NCBI GenBank assembly: GCA_013298145.1
Contig: JAAFJO010000002.1
Coordinates: forward strand, 744,001 to 808,000
Direction of reading: 5' to 3'
Source of the DNA: Betaproteobacteria bacterium
GTDB lineage: Bacteria > Pseudomonadota > Gammaproteobacteria > Burkholderiales > Casimicrobiaceae
Length of the DNA stretch: 64,000 bases
Of this stretch, positions 36,052-46,583 are shown in pieces. Position 1 is the first letter of the stretch; every line of letters begins with the position of its first letter. The position numbers and the translations under genes are program-made. The notes beneath the pieces are model-generated. The model searched no databases. It was not told the origin of the DNA and saw only the letters and a program-made list of their open reading frames with translations.

Positions 36052-37359
36052 ATGTCCACCGTTATTGAGCAAATCAGTACCCTTGAGCGCCGTTTCACGA
36101 TGGCAATTCCCGTCGAGCGCGTGAATTCGGAAACCGAATCGCGTCTGAAGAAAATCGCCCGCACGGTGAAGATGCAGGGCTTTCGTCCTGGCAAAGTGCC
36201 GATGAAGATGGTTTCGTCGACGTACGGCCCACAAGTGCGTAGCGAAGTGCTCGGCGACGAGATCAATCGATCGTTCGGCGAGGTTGTCGATGCGAATCAA
36301 ATTCGCGTTGCGGGCACCCCGCGCGTCGAGCCGCTGCCGAACCCGGCAGACCAGACCAAGTTCGAATTCGTGGCAACGTTTGAAGTGTTCCCAGAGGTGT
36401 CGTTTGGTGACTTAAGCGCGATGAACGTTGAGCGCCCGGTGGTCGAGATCACTGACGCCGACATTGATCGCACCATTGACACGCTGCGTAAACAACGCGT
36501 GACCTACACGCCAAAAGACAGCGCGAGCGAAGATGGCGATCGGTTGATCGTTGATTTCAAGGGCGTGATCGACGGACAGGAATTCCAGGGCGGCTCCGCG
36601 AACGATTTCACAATGGTGCTCGGCGAGCGCCGCATGTTGCCTGAATTCGAAACTGCTGCACGTGGTCTCAAAAAAGGCGAATCGCGCAGCTTCGATCTGA
36701 CCTTCCCCGCTGACTATTTTGGGAAAGACGTTGCTGGTAAAACCGCAACGTTCTCGCTGACCGCGAAAGACGTCGCTGCGGCAGTGCTGCCTGAGGTGAA
36801 CACTGATTTCGTGAAAGCGTTCGGTGTACCGAGCGGTGACGTCGCTGAGCTTCGCAAAGAAGTGAAATCGAATCTCGAACTTGAGCGCAAGCGTCGCGTT
36901 TTCCAAGCCGTACGTGAGCAAGTGTTCAAGTCGCTTCGCGCACAAGCAAATGTTGAGATTCCACGCTCGCTGATTGCCGAAGAAGCACAGCGCATGGCGC
37001 AGAATGCATCGCAAGAACTGCAGTCGCGCGGCGCAAAAGGTGAGGCTGCGCAGGTGTCGCCCTCAACATTTGAGCCAGCAGCCACAGAGCGTGTTGCGAT
37101 GGGGCTCATCGTTGGTGAGCTGGTTCGTAGCAAGAATCTTCAGGCGACGCCCGATCAAGTAAAGGCGCTGCTTGCAGAGCAAGCGCAGAGCTACGAAAAG
37201 CCAGAGCAAGTGGTTGCTTGGTATTACCAAGATCCGAAGCGTCTGAGCGAGTTCGAAGCGATTGCGCTCGAGCAAAACGTTGTTGACTTTGTGCTGAAGA
37301 ACGCGAAAGTGAATGACAAGGCCACCAGCTTTTCGGAGCTGATCGGTCAAGCTGCGTAA
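36052..37359 (+). CDS. tig: Trigger factor chaperone
   Basis: A 435-residue ribosome-bound peptidyl-prolyl isomerase and chaperone. The ribosome-binding N-domain contains GFRPGKVPMKMV (the FRxGxxP signature), followed by the FKBP-like domain (EDGDRLIVDFKGVIDG, FDLTFPADYFGKDVAGKTATFSLTAKDV in outline) and a long helical C-domain. I start at ATG 36052 (MSTVIEQISTLERRF); an in-frame GTG at 36028 adds eight residues without family support. clpP and clpX follow, the usual order. Confidence 0.95.
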   Translation: MSTVIEQISTLERRFTMAIPVERVNSETESRLKKIARTVKMQGFRPGKVPMKMVSSTYGPQVRSEVLGDEINRSFGEVVDANQIRVAGTPRVEPLPNPADQTKFEFVATFEVFPEVSFGDLSAMNVERPVVEITDADIDRTIDTLRKQRVTYTPKDSASEDGDRLIVDFKGVIDGQEFQGGSANDFTMVLGERRMLPEFETAARGLKKGESRSFDLTFPADYFGKDVAGKTATFSLTAKDVAAAVLPEVNTDFVKAFGVPSGDVAELRKEVKSNLELERKRRVFQAVREQVFKSLRAQANVEIPRSLIAEEAQRMAQNASQELQSRGAKGEAAQVSPSTFEPAATERVAMGLIVGELVRSKNLQATPDQVKALLAEQAQSYEKPEQVVAWYYQDPKRLSEFEAIALEQNVVDFVLKNAKVNDKATSFSELIGQAA

Positions 37360-37435
37360 TCAAAGCCGGGCAGTTGAATTCGGGTAGAGTAGCGCCACAT
37401 CCGAGTTATCGCGTTGTTACGCTGAAAGTAATCCC

Positions 37436-38083
37436 ATGAGTATCTGGACTCCACCGACTGCCCAAACTAATTTCCAATCGCCTGAGGCCTTGGGCCTTGT
37501 GCCGATGGTGATCGAACAAAGCGGTCGTGGTGAACGCGCGTTCGATATTTATTCGCGCCTTCTCAAAGAGCGCGTCATTTTTTTAGTCGGTCCCGTCACC
37601 GATGAAACTGCGAACTTGATCGTAGCGCAGCTCTTGTTTTTGGAGTCGGAGAACCCGGACAAAGACATTAGCTTCTATATCAATTCGCCCGGCGGCTCTG
37701 TATCAGCAGGAATGGCGATTTTCGACACGATGCGCTTCATTAAACCGGATGTCAGCACGCTCTGTACCGGTATGGCAGCTTCGATGGGCGCATTCTTGCT
37801 TTCGGCTGGCACCAAAGGCAAGCGCTTCGCGTTACCAAATTCCACCGTCATGATCCATCAACCTTCTGGCGGATTCTCGGGTCAGGTGTCAGATATCGAG
37901 CGACATGCGAAGTACATCGTCAATCTGAAAAAACGTTATAACGAACACATGGCGACCTTTACCGGCCGCACCGTGGATGAGGTTGATCGCGCATCTGACC
38001 GCGATAACTTCATGACGGCCACCGAGGCGCTTGAGTTTGGGATGGTTGACCGCGTGTTGCAAACGCGAGCGGAAGCTGCCTGA
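37436..38083 (+). CDS. clpP: ATP-dependent Clp protease proteolytic subunit
   Basis: A 215-residue serine peptidase that forms the ClpXP barrel. The catalytic triad is visible as Ser in [11 protein letters not shown], His in VMIHQPSGG, and Asp in the DRDNFM region. The short propeptide and the [13 protein letters not shown] segment match the family. It is 76 bp after tig. Confidence 0.96.
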   Translation: MSIWTPPTAQTNFQSPEALGLVPMVIEQSGRGERAFDIYSRLLKERVIFLVGPVTDETANLIVAQLLFLESENPDKDISFYINSPGGSVSAGMAIFDTMRFIKPDVSTLCTGMAASMGAFLLSAGTKGKRFALPNSTVMIHQPSGGFSGQVSDIERHAKYIVNLKKRYNEHMATFTGRTVDEVDRASDRDNFMTATEALEFGMVDRVLQTRAEAA

Positions 38084-38401
38084 TTCGTCGAGGCGCGGCT
38101 TATTCTCGTCAAGCGCTGGTCGCCCGCTGTGGCGTACGTTAGACGCAACTCACTTGATCGCCAACCGCGTCTCGCGCTCGCGGCCTGTCCGCATGCTCGC
38201 GACATATTTTGACGGCGTTCGTCGCGTAAGTCACCGCAATCACACACATCGTTTGCCAGCGAAGCGCGAGCCGGGATTTCCGGTGCGCGCTCGCGCGGGA
38301 AGCGCTACACTGAATCTAGGAATATTTCAGAGCAAATGCGAGTGCGCATGAGGGCAGAGGCCGGATGCGCAGCGTTCGTCGCGAAAGAGAGATAAGAACC
38401 C
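38084..38401. other. 318-bp gap between clpP and clpX
   Basis: No gene. A GC-rich hairpin, GCGCGAGC (38264-38271) with GCTCGCGC (38289-38296) and an inner CCGG/CCGG, lies just upstream of a TACACT hexamer (38306-38311) that could be the clpX -10. The gap is wide enough for separate clpX transcription. Confidence 0.4.
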
Positions 38402-39670
38402 ATGGCTGAAAAAACTGGTAACGACAAACTGTTGTATTGCTCGTTCTGCGGCAAGAGTCAGCACGAAGTGCGTAAGTTGATTGCCGGTCCGTCGGTGTTC
38501 ATTTGCGACGAGTGCATCGATTTGTGCAATGACATCATCAAGGAAGAGGCAGCCACCGATCGCAGCGGCAAAACAAGCAGCGGCCGCTCTTTGCCCACAC
38601 CGCACGAAATTCGCGAGCACCTCGACCAATACGTCATTGGGCAGGAAAAGGCGAAAAAAATCCTTTCTGTGGCGGTATACAACCACTACCGCCGCATCGA
38701 ATCGAACCAAGCCAATGGCAAGAACGATGATGTCGAACTCGCGAAAAGCAACATCCTTCTAGTTGGGCCAACCGGCTCCGGCAAAACTTTGCTCGCGCAG
38801 ACGATGGCAAAGCTGCTCGACGTGCCCTTCGTGATTGCTGATGCCACGACGCTTACCGAGGCGGGCTATGTTGGCGAAGACGTCGAAAATATCATTCAAA
38901 AGCTCCTGCAAACGTGTGATTACGACGTCGAACGCGCGCAGCGCGGAATCGTCTACATCGACGAAATCGACAAGATCTCGCGCAAGGGCGAAAATCCTTC
39001 GATCACCCGCGATGTCTCGGGCGAAGGCGTACAACAAGCCTTGCTGAAACTGATTGAAGGCACCAACGCGTCGGTGCCTCCGCAGGGCGGTCGTAAGCAT
39101 CCGAACCAAGAGTTCGTAACGGTCAACACGTCGAATATTCTTTTCATTGTGGGCGGTGCATTCGAAGGGCTCGGACGCATCATTCGTCAACGCAGTGTGA
39201 AAAGCGGAATTGGCTTTGGTGCCGACGTGGTCGCGCCAGATGATCGCGCAACAATTAGCGCGCTTTTGCGCGACACCGAGCCAGATGATTTGATTCGTTT
39301 TGGTTTGATTCCGGAATTGGTCGGGCGTCTCCCGGTCGTGGCTACGCTAGACGAGCTCGATGAAGTAGCGCTGATTGACATCCTGGTGCGTCCGAAGAAC
39401 GCGCTGGTGAAGCAATATCAGAAGATGTTTCGCCTGGAAGGCGTTGACCTTGAGATTCGGGAGTCAGCGCTGGCGGCTATTGCCAAGCGCGCACTGAAAC
39501 GGCGCACCGGTGCTCGCGGCTTGCGATCAATTATGGAAGTGATGCTGCTCGACACCATGTACGATGTGCCATCGATGGCGAACCTTGAGCGCGTTGTGAT
39601 TGATGAGGCAATCGTCGAAAAAGAAGGAACGCCGCTCTTGATATTCGGCGATCCAGCCAAAGTTGCTTAA
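38402..39670 (+). CDS. clpX: ClpX ATPase subunit
   Basis: A 422-residue AAA+ unfoldase that feeds substrates to ClpP. An N-terminal C4 zinc-binding domain (CSFCGKSQ...CDECIDLC) is followed by Walker [13 protein letters not shown], Walker [11 protein letters not shown], and the IGF-type ClpP-binding loop region [10 protein letters not shown]. The length is standard. Confidence 0.96.
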   Translation: MAEKTGNDKLLYCSFCGKSQHEVRKLIAGPSVFICDECIDLCNDIIKEEAATDRSGKTSSGRSLPTPHEIREHLDQYVIGQEKAKKILSVAVYNHYRRIESNQANGKNDDVELAKSNILLVGPTGSGKTLLAQTMAKLLDVPFVIADATTLTEAGYVGEDVENIIQKLLQTCDYDVERAQRGIVYIDEIDKISRKGENPSITRDVSGEGVQQALLKLIEGTNASVPPQGGRKHPNQEFVTVNTSNILFIVGGAFEGLGRIIRQRSVKSGIGFGADVVAPDDRATISALLRDTEPDDLIRFGLIPELVGRLPVVATLDELDEVALIDILVRPKNALVKQYQKMFRLEGVDLEIRESALAAIAKRALKRRTGARGLRSIMEVMLLDTMYDVPSMANLERVVIDEAIVEKEGTPLLIFGDPAKVA

Positions 39671-39747
39671 ATGAAAAGGCGCTGGGTGGGCGTGAGGTCG
39701 TCTCACGCAACCCGCAGCCTGGTATCAGATTGAAAGCTTTGTGTCGC

Positions 39748-39764
39748 TAGCCCGCGAATAACGG
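39748..39764. repeat. Possible dispersed-motif copy between clpX and lon
   Basis: TAGCCCGCGAATAACGG, a weak relative of the dispersed motif; a similar GCCGCGAATAGCG also occurs inside the 14290-14362 element. Confidence 0.3.
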
Positions 39765-39861
39765 AAGTTAACGAGATGAAATCTGATTGATTGAAAGATG
39801 TTTTTTATCTCCGCGCGCCCCATCGAAATTGGGCGATAAATGTCGGAGTTAGGATGTAAAA

Positions 39862-42261
39862 ATGAGTGACGAGCCGATTAGCTATCCATTGCTGCCCCTG
39901 CGCGACGTAGTGGTATTTCCGCACATGGTGATTCCGCTCTTCGTTGGGCGTCCGAAATCGATCAAAGCGCTCGAAGTCGCGATGGAATCGGGCAAGCATA
40001 TTCTCCTGGTGGCACAGAAATCGGCTGCGAAAGATGATCCTGCCCCCGAAGATCTGCATTCGATTGGCTGCGTGGCAACCGTGCTGCAGATGCTCAAGCT
40101 GCCCGATGGCACGGTCAAGGTTTTAGTTGAAGGGTTGCATCGCGCCAACGTGATCGCGCCAACAAACGCGGGCGAGTTTTATTCCGCAACTGCAACACCG
40201 ATTTCTCCCGATGAAGAGCGTGCCGCTGAAGTTGAGGCGTTGCGACGGGCGTTGCTTGCGAACTTTGATCAGTTCGTAAAGCTCAACAAAAAGATCCCGG
40301 CCGAGATTCTTACCTCGATGAGTGGAATCGACGATGGCGGACGCCTCGCGGATTCGATCGCTGCGCATTTGCCACTGAAGCTTGAGCAAAAGCAAGAAGT
40401 ACTTGAGCTCGCCTCGGTTGCTCGTCGAATCGAACATTTGATGGGGCTCATCGAAGCTGAAATCGACATCCTGCAAGTAGAAAAGCGCATTCGCGGGCGT
40501 GTGAAGCGCCAAATGGAGAAAAGCCAGCGCGAGTATTACTTGAACGAGCAGGTGAAGGCGATTCAAAAAGAGCTGGGCGAATCGGAAGACCAAGCTGAAA
40601 TTGAAGAGCTTTCGAAAAAGATCAAAGCCAGCGGCATGCCCAAAGAGGCGATGGAAAAAGCCACCGCTGAGCTGAAAAAATTGAAGATGATGTCGCCAAT
40701 GTCGGCTGAGGCGACGGTCGTGCGCAACTACCTTGATGTCCTCACCGGGCTGCCGTGGAAGAAGAAGAGCAAAGTTTCCAAGGATCTCAACCGAGCCATT
40801 GAAGTCTTGGACGAAGATCACTACGGACTCGAAAAAGTTAAAGAGCGCATCACCGAATACCTCGCCATCCAACAGCGCGTTGATAAGGTGAAGGCCCCAA
40901 TCCTTTGCTTAGTGGGCCCGCCTGGTGTCGGTAAAACCTCGCTCGGCCAGTCGATTGCGCGCGCCACGAATCGAAAGTTTGTACGCATGTCGTTGGGCGG
41001 CGTTCGTGATGAATCCGAAATCCGCGGGCATCGTCGCACCTACATCGGTTCGCTCCCAGGCAAAGTGCTTCAGAATCTCTCAAAGGTGGGCGTTCGTAAT
41101 CCACTTTTCTTGCTCGATGAGATCGACAAGATGGGGCAAGATTTTCGCGGTGATCCGGCATCTGCATTGCTCGAGGTGCTTGATCCAGAGCAAAACAACA
41201 CTTTCGCCGATCATTACGTCGAGGTCGATTTCGATTTGTCGGATGTGATGTTCGTTGCCACGGCAAACAGCTTTAATTTGCCAGCACCGCTTTTGGATCG
41301 AATGGAGATCATCCGCCTTTCGGGATACACCGAAGACGAAAAGGTCAGTATTGCGCAGAAGTACCTGCTACCCAAGCAGATGAAAAATAACGGCGTAAAG
41401 GCGGGCGAGCTCGACGTTACCGAGTCCGCCATTCGCGACATCGTGCGCTACTACACGCGCGAGGCGGGTGTGCGCTCCCTTGAGCGCGAGATCTCGAAGC
41501 TTTGCCGCAAGACGGTAAAGAAGTTGCTCACCCAAAAAGATAAAGCGCAAGGCGTGATTGACGCCGCGAATCTTGATGAATACTTGGGCGTACGCAAATA
41601 CACCTTCGGCCTCGCAGAGAAGTCAAATAGTGTGGGTCAAGTAAGCGGCCTCGCATGGACAGAAGTCGGTGGCGATTTGTTAACGGTCGAAGCAGTCGCG
41701 CTCGCCGGCAAGGGCAACGTGCGCCACACTGGCAAGCTCGGCGACGTGATGCAAGAGTCGGTCGCGGCTGCAGTGTCAGTCGTGCGTGCGCGTGCGAAAC
41801 GCCTTGGTATCCGGCCCGATTTCTACGAGAAGCATGATCTGCATTTGCACTTTCCCGAAGGTGCTGTTCCAAAGGATGGCCCGAGCGCTGGCATCGCTAT
41901 CACAACGGCAATCGTGTCCGCGCTCACGGGGATCCCTGTGAAATCTAGCGTCGGGATGACCGGTGAAATCACATTGCGAGGTGAGGTACTTCCGATCGGT
42001 GGTTTGAAGGAAAAATTGCTCGCGGCGCATCGAGGCGGTCTTACCACGGTGTTGATCCCTGAGCCGAATGTGAAGGATCTCGTCGAGATTCCTGAGAACG
42101 TAAAAAATGTCCTCGAAATCGTTCCAGTCAAATGGATCGAGGAGGTGCTCGCACGCGCGCTAGAACGCGAGCCTGTCGCACTTCCTGAGGACGAAACGTC
42201 TGTTGTGCAAGGCGCAAAGACCGAACGTTCAGAATCTGCTGACACGGTTGTTAAACACTAA
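39862..42261 (+). CDS. lon: ATP-dependent protease La (Lon)
   Basis: A 799-residue single-chain protease. It has an N-terminal substrate-binding domain (YPLLPLRDVVVFPHMVIPLFVGR in outline), coiled coil, AAA+ module with GPPGVGKTSLGQS and FLLDEIDKMG, and the C-terminal Ser-Lys protease domain with PKDGPSAGIAI (catalytic Ser) and the lysine ~40 residues later. It lies upstream of hupB and two tRNA genes, a common betaproteobacterial order. Confidence 0.96.
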   Translation: MSDEPISYPLLPLRDVVVFPHMVIPLFVGRPKSIKALEVAMESGKHILLVAQKSAAKDDPAPEDLHSIGCVATVLQMLKLPDGTVKVLVEGLHRANVIAPTNAGEFYSATATPISPDEERAAEVEALRRALLANFDQFVKLNKKIPAEILTSMSGIDDGGRLADSIAAHLPLKLEQKQEVLELASVARRIEHLMGLIEAEIDILQVEKRIRGRVKRQMEKSQREYYLNEQVKAIQKELGESEDQAEIEELSKKIKASGMPKEAMEKATAELKKLKMMSPMSAEATVVRNYLDVLTGLPWKKKSKVSKDLNRAIEVLDEDHYGLEKVKERITEYLAIQQRVDKVKAPILCLVGPPGVGKTSLGQSIARATNRKFVRMSLGGVRDESEIRGHRRTYIGSLPGKVLQNLSKVGVRNPLFLLDEIDKMGQDFRGDPASALLEVLDPEQNNTFADHYVEVDFDLSDVMFVATANSFNLPAPLLDRMEIIRLSGYTEDEKVSIAQKYLLPKQMKNNGVKAGELDVTESAIRDIVRYYTREAGVRSLEREISKLCRKTVKKLLTQKDKAQGVIDAANLDEYLGVRKYTFGLAEKSNSVGQVSGLAWTEVGGDLLTVEAVALAGKGNVRHTGKLGDVMQESVAAAVSVVRARAKRLGIRPDFYEKHDLHLHFPEGAVPKDGPSAGIAITTAIVSALTGIPVKSSVGMTGEITLRGEVLPIGGLKEKLLAAHRGGLTTVLIPEPNVKDLVEIPENVKNVLEIVPVKWIEEVLARALEREPVALPEDETSVVQGAKTERSESADTVVKH

Positions 42262-42395
42262 CCTTGTTCGCGTAGGAGTCGCATGCAGAGGCGCATGCGG
42301 AGGTTTCGTAGTAGACTCGCGCCCTTGAAGATTTTTGGCGCTGCCGAGTCTAAGTTTTTTCTCAAGTCAATGAATGGCGAAAGGGGATAGTAAGA

Positions 42396-42668
42396 ATGAA
42401 TAAAGCTGAACTTATCGAAAGCATTGCTAAGGCTTCCGATTGTTCGAAGGCATCCGCAGGTCGCGCGCTCGATGCAACACTTCGCGCAATCACGGCTGCT
42501 CTGAAAAAGGGTGATGGTGTTTCGATCGTTGGTTTCGGTAGCTTTTATGTCGGCAAGCGCACTGCTCGTACCGGCCGCAACCCACGCACCGGTCAAGCGA
42601 TCAAAATCAAGGCCGCTAAAGTGCCGAAGTTCCGCGCTGGTAAGGGCCTTCGCGACGAAATCAATTAA
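42396..42668 (+). CDS. hupB: HU-family nucleoid protein (HU-beta-like)
   Basis: A 90-residue DNA-bending protein. [25 protein letters not shown] start, [22 protein letters not shown] arm with the DNA-intercalating Asn-Pro, and a [13 protein letters not shown] end match HU-beta. A GA-rich ribosome-binding site (AAGGGGA) precedes the ATG. The lon-hupB linkage is classical. Confidence 0.95.
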   Translation: MNKAELIESIAKASDCSKASAGRALDATLRAITAALKKGDGVSIVGFGSFYVGKRTARTGRNPRTGQAIKIKAAKVPKFRAGKGLRDEIN

Positions 42669-42705
42669 TCGGGTTGCGATCAAAAGTTGATAGATTTTTT
42701 TGTTG

Positions 42706-42711
42706 TATAAT
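42706..42711 (+). promoter_or_regulatory. -10 element upstream of tRNA-Val
   Basis: A perfect TATAAT followed by a GC-rich discriminator, as expected for a stable-RNA promoter. The best -35-like TTGATA (42687) is too close (13 bp). Confidence 0.55.
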
Positions 42712-42754
42712 TTCGGGCTCATGTGGCGAGATTGATTAGTCAGTTTCGTTGCTT

Positions 42755-42830
42755 GGGTGCTTAGCTCAGCTGGTAGAGCGTCGCCCTTACAAGGCGAATG
42801 TCGGGGGTTCGATCCCCTCAGCACCCACCA
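42755..42830 (+). tRNA. tRNA-Val (anticodon TAC)
   Basis: 76 nt with encoded CCA. Acceptor GGGTGCT/AGCACCC; anticodon stem TCGCC/GGCGA around CTTACAA, anticodon TAC. Confidence 0.96.
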
Positions 42831-42859
42831 AGCGTTCTTGCACAACAGGAAAGCTCAGC

Positions 42860-42936
42860 GGAGTGGTAGTTCAGTTGGTTAGAATACCGGCCTGTCACGC
42901 CGGGGGTCGCGGGTTCGAGCCCCGTCCACTCCGCCA
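42860..42936 (+). tRNA. tRNA-Asp (anticodon GTC)
   Basis: 77 nt with encoded CCA and G73. Acceptor GGAGTGG/CCACTCC; anticodon stem CCGGC/GCCGG around CTGTCAC, anticodon GTC. It is co-transcribed with tRNA-Val, 29 nt apart. Confidence 0.96.
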
Positions 42937-42946
42937 ACCAAATCCG

Positions 42947-42975
42947 AAAAAGGCGAACCTCGGTTCGCCTTTTTT
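42947..42975 (+). terminator. Intrinsic terminator of the tRNA operon
   Basis: A-tract, GGCGAAC, CTCG loop, GTTCGCC, six T. Strong and correctly placed. Confidence 0.9.
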
Positions 42976-43045
42976 ACATCTGGCGTACGAAAACGAATTC
43001 GGCGCCTCCCGGTCGAAGCACTGACCGAACTCCCAGGTAGCAGCT

Positions 43046-44995
43046 ATGTACGATTTCGTTCACAAGAATAAGCGTGTAGTTCAGGTGATTCTCGCGCTCA
43101 TGGTGTTGCCATTTGCCTTCGTAGGCGTCGATTCCTACGTTCGCAATATGTCGAATGAGCAAGATGTGGCACGCGTTGGCGGTCAGCCGATATCACCGGT
43201 CGATCTCGAGAACGCTGTCCGGCAACAGCAAGACCAGATGCGCAATATTCTGGGCCGAAATTTTGACCCAGCGATGTTTGACAATCCTGAGGTCAAGCAA
43301 CAGGTGCTCGACGGACTTATTAACCAGCGCCTCCTTTCCGAGCGCGCAACGAAACTGTCCTTGACGGCCCCAGACGCGGAGCTGCGCCGCGTGATACTCG
43401 AAATCCCAGCGTTTCAGGAAAACGGTAAGTTCTCATCCGAGCGCTATGCCGAAGCACTGAAGGGTATCGGTCAATCGCCGCTCGTTTTCGAGCAACGATT
43501 GCGCCAAGATTTGGCGCTGCAACCCATGCAAGACGCGATTTCACGCGCTGCGTTCGTTGGCAATTCTCAAGCCGCAGCGTTTCAGCGTATTACCGAAGAG
43601 GCGCGCGAAGTTCAGATTGCAGCGCTGGCCCCCGACGCCTATCTTCCAAAAGTGCAAGTGGCTGACGCAGATATCCGCGCTGAGTACGACAAAAACCCCG
43701 ATTCGTATCGTGCGCCAGAACAAGTGAAGATCGAGTACTTGAAGTTAGCGCAGTCTGATATCGCAAAAGGTGTCGCGCTGACCGCCGACGAATTGAAAGC
43801 CGAATACGAAAAGCGAAAGAAAGAGTTTTCTGCGCCTGAAGAGCGTCGCGCGAGCCACATCCTGCTCGCGGTTGATAAAGATGACAAAGGCAAGCTTAAA
43901 GCTGATTCACTCGCTGCTGCAAAGACCAAAGCCGAAGCGCTCATCAAACAAGTGGGCACCGACGCGGGGAAGTTTGCTGACGCCGCCAAAGCGGAATCAA
44001 AAGATCCAGGCTCAGCGCCACAAGGCGGCGACTTGGGCTTCAATGCGCGTGGTGTGATGGTCAAGCCTTTCGACGATGCGATGTTCGCGCTCAAGGCGGG
44101 CGAAGTCAGTGCGCCGATTGAGACGGAGTTCGGCATCCACATCATTCGTTTGACCGAAGTTAAGGCTGAACGTGTGCGCCCGTTTGAAGAGGTTCGGACG
44201 CAACTCGAAAACGACGTGCGTCAAGCGCGCGCATCGAAGCAATTCGCCGAAAGCGCAGACAAGTTTCAAAACCGCGTGTACGAGGAGTCTGACAGCTTCG
44301 CTAAGCTCGCGGCTGACTTAAAGCTTACGCCTGTAAAGACCGATTGGCTCACGCGCACACAGGTCCAGGCGATTGGCGCGGGGAACCAGAAATTCGCCCA
44401 AACGGTTTTCACGCCTGCAAACCTCAGTTCGAAACGCAATATCGAAGCGGTAGATTTGGGTGACAACGCGCTTATCTCGGCGCGTGTACTCGAGCACAAA
44501 GCCTCTGCAGTTCGTCCCTTCGATGAGGTTAAGGCGCAAATTCAATTGCAGCTGCAGCGCAAGGCTGCTACCGAGCTCGCAGCGAAAGACGGCGCTGAGA
44601 AGACCCAGGCGCTCCTTGCGGGTTCAACTGCGACCGGGCTTGTGTTCGGCGCTCCTGCAAAAGTCACTCGCCAAAGCGGCGCGCCTGGAATTAACGCAGC
44701 GTTGCTCAAGCAAGTGTTCGCAGCGGACACCGCGAAGGGCCCCGCCTACGTTGGCGCGCCGAGCGATACAGGCGGCTACAGCGTTGTCCGAGTCGTGAAA
44801 GCGATTGAGGCGGAGGCCGCGACTGGAGAAAAACTTAAAGGCGTTGCGCAACGCTTGGCCGGACAAAGCGGTGCCGACGTGACAAATGCGTATCTGACCG
44901 CCCTCAAAGACTCAATCAAAGTTGAGATTAAAAAAGGCATTGGTGACGCGAAAAAAGCTGATGCCGCTAGTGGAACACCTGCTCCCGCGAAGTAG
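43046..44995 (+). CDS. ppiD: PpiD-like periplasmic peptidyl-prolyl isomerase
   Basis: A 649-residue membrane-anchored chaperone. A short basic N-terminus is followed by one TM helix (VVQVILALMVLPFAFVGVD), a SurA-N-like segment (LINQRLLSERATKL), a central parvulin PPIase domain (ERRASHILLAVDKDDKGK to FGIHIIRLTEV), and a long C-terminal chaperone region with a Lys/Ala/Pro tail. It acts on outer-membrane and secreted proteins leaving the Sec channel. Its place after lon-hupB-tRNAs is typical. Confidence 0.88.
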   Translation: MYDFVHKNKRVVQVILALMVLPFAFVGVDSYVRNMSNEQDVARVGGQPISPVDLENAVRQQQDQMRNILGRNFDPAMFDNPEVKQQVLDGLINQRLLSERATKLSLTAPDAELRRVILEIPAFQENGKFSSERYAEALKGIGQSPLVFEQRLRQDLALQPMQDAISRAAFVGNSQAAAFQRITEEAREVQIAALAPDAYLPKVQVADADIRAEYDKNPDSYRAPEQVKIEYLKLAQSDIAKGVALTADELKAEYEKRKKEFSAPEERRASHILLAVDKDDKGKLKADSLAAAKTKAEALIKQVGTDAGKFADAAKAESKDPGSAPQGGDLGFNARGVMVKPFDDAMFALKAGEVSAPIETEFGIHIIRLTEVKAERVRPFEEVRTQLENDVRQARASKQFAESADKFQNRVYEESDSFAKLAADLKLTPVKTDWLTRTQVQAIGAGNQKFAQTVFTPANLSSKRNIEAVDLGDNALISARVLEHKASAVRPFDEVKAQIQLQLQRKAATELAAKDGAEKTQALLAGSTATGLVFGAPAKVTRQSGAPGINAALLKQVFAADTAKGPAYVGAPSDTGGYSVVRVVKAIEAEAATGEKLKGVAQRLAGQSGADVTNAYLTALKDSIKVEIKKGIGDAKKADAASGTPAPAK

Positions 44996-45041
44996 CGTGT
45001 TCGCGGTGTAGCGCGTCCGATTTGAGGTGATGCGGGGCGCG

Positions 45042-45047
45042 TATAAT
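45042..45047 (+). promoter_or_regulatory. -10 element of guaB
   Basis: TATAAT 22 nt before the ATG, followed by a GTGAGGA ribosome-binding site. The -35-like TTGAGG has a short 14-bp spacer. Confidence 0.55.
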
Positions 45048-45069
45048 GCTGTTTTTGTGAGGATCAAAA

Positions 45070-46539
45070 ATGCGCATTCGCGCCAAAGCACTCACCTTCG
45101 ACGATGTTTTGCTCGTCCCCGGCCAGTCTAGTGTTCTTCCCCGCGATGTATCTCTTGATTCCGCGCTAACTCGCGGGATCAGGTTGCATCTGCCGCTTGT
45201 GTCTGCGGCGATGGATACCGTCACAGAATCGCGCCTCGCAATTGCAATGGCGCAGGCGGGCGGCGTCGGCGTCATCCATAAGAATCTCACTGCGAAGCAA
45301 CAGGCGCTCGAAGTCTCACGCGTCAAACGCCATGAATCAGGCGTATTGAAAGATCCGATCACTGTGACACCGAATCTCACGGTTCGCGAAGTGCTCGCGC
45401 TCAACCGTGAACATCGTATCTCTGGCTTTCCCGTCCTCGACGGCAAGAAGTTGGTCGGCATCGTCACCAATCGCGATCTGCGTTTCGAAACCAACCTCGA
45501 TCAACCCGTTTCAGCGATCATGACGCCCGCACCGAAGCTGGTCACGGTCAAAGAGGGCGAAAGCATTGAGACTGCGAAAGCGCTGATGCACAAACATCGC
45601 CTCGAACGCGTCATCGTCGTGAACGATGCGTTCGAGCTGCGCGGATTGATTACGGTGAAGGACATACTCAAGACGACTGAGCACCCGAAAGCGTGTAAAG
45701 ATGAACTCGGGCGCTTACGGGTCGGCGCGGCGGTTGGCGTTGCTGAAGGCACTGAGGAGCGCGTTGAATTGCTCATCGCTGCGGGCGTTGATTTCTTGGT
45801 GATCGATACTGCGCATGGTCATTCCAAAGGCGTGATCGATCGCGTGCGCTGGGCGAAACAGCACTACCCTAACTCACAAATCATTGCCGGAAACATCGCG
45901 ACAAGCGAAGCGGCATCAGCGCTCGCCGATGCTGGCGCTGATGCGGTCAAAGTGGGTATTGGGCCTGGTGCGATTTGTACGACCCGTATCGTCACTGGGG
46001 TCGGCGTACCGCAAGTCACCGCGATCGCAGACGTTGCAAATGGCCTGAAGGGCACTGGCATCCCGCTCATCGCTGACGGCGGCATCCGCTTCTCTGGTGA
46101 TATTGCCAAGGCCATTGCAGCGGGCGCGAATAGCGTGATGCTCGGCAGCATGTTTGCTGGCACCGAGGAAGCGCCGGGCGAAATCGTGCTTTACCAAGGC
46201 CGCAGCTACAAGAGCTTCCGTGGCATGGGAAGTCTTGGCGCGATGCAACAGGGAAGCGCTGATCGCTATTTCCAAGACAGCGCGCCGAACAATCCAAACA
46301 CCGCGAAGCTCGTGCCTGAAGGCGTTGAAGCTCAAGTGCCTTTCAAAGGCAGCGTGACCAATGTCGTTTTCCAAATGGAGGGCGGCCTGCGCGCATCGAT
46401 GCATTACTGCGGCTGCGCAACGCTCGACGAAATGCGCGAACGTGCGGAATTTACTGAGATCACGTCTGCGGGAATCCGCGAATCGCATGTTCACGACGTG
46501 AAGATCACCAAGGAAGCGCCGAATTACCACGTCGACTAG
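45070..46539 (+). CDS. guaB: Inosine-5'-monophosphate dehydrogenase
   Basis: A 489-residue NAD-dependent enzyme oxidising IMP to XMP, the committed step of GMP synthesis. The TIM barrel contains [13 protein letters not shown] at the start and the catalytic-cysteine loop [17 protein letters not shown]; a CBS-domain pair is inserted at about residues 95-210. Flap and C-terminal [20 protein letters not shown] region are complete. It forms a purine block with guaA, separated by a DUF2059 gene. Confidence 0.96.
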   Translation: MRIRAKALTFDDVLLVPGQSSVLPRDVSLDSALTRGIRLHLPLVSAAMDTVTESRLAIAMAQAGGVGVIHKNLTAKQQALEVSRVKRHESGVLKDPITVTPNLTVREVLALNREHRISGFPVLDGKKLVGIVTNRDLRFETNLDQPVSAIMTPAPKLVTVKEGESIETAKALMHKHRLERVIVVNDAFELRGLITVKDILKTTEHPKACKDELGRLRVGAAVGVAEGTEERVELLIAAGVDFLVIDTAHGHSKGVIDRVRWAKQHYPNSQIIAGNIATSEAASALADAGADAVKVGIGPGAICTTRIVTGVGVPQVTAIADVANGLKGTGIPLIADGGIRFSGDIAKAIAAGANSVMLGSMFAGTEEAPGEIVLYQGRSYKSFRGMGSLGAMQQGSADRYFQDSAPNNPNTAKLVPEGVEAQVPFKGSVTNVVFQMEGGLRASMHYCGCATLDEMRERAEFTEITSAGIRESHVHDVKITKEAPNYHVD

Positions 46540-46583
46540 ACGTGGCTTTTTTAGCGTTACCCAAACTAATGCAGGGCAAGAAA

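Noticed and set aside
39791..39823. Heat-shock sigma-32-like promoter before lon (TTGAAA and CCCCAT)
   Set aside because: The spacer is about 21 bp, much longer than the usual 12-17 bp, and the -35 lacks the leading C.
40123..40872. Long open frame antisense to lon
   Set aside because: It is the reverse-strand shadow of a strongly conserved gene and has no start signal or family resemblance.
42681..42702. Intrinsic terminator after hupB (T-run near 42694)
   Set aside because: No stem precedes the T-run; the following TATAAT belongs to the tRNA promoter.
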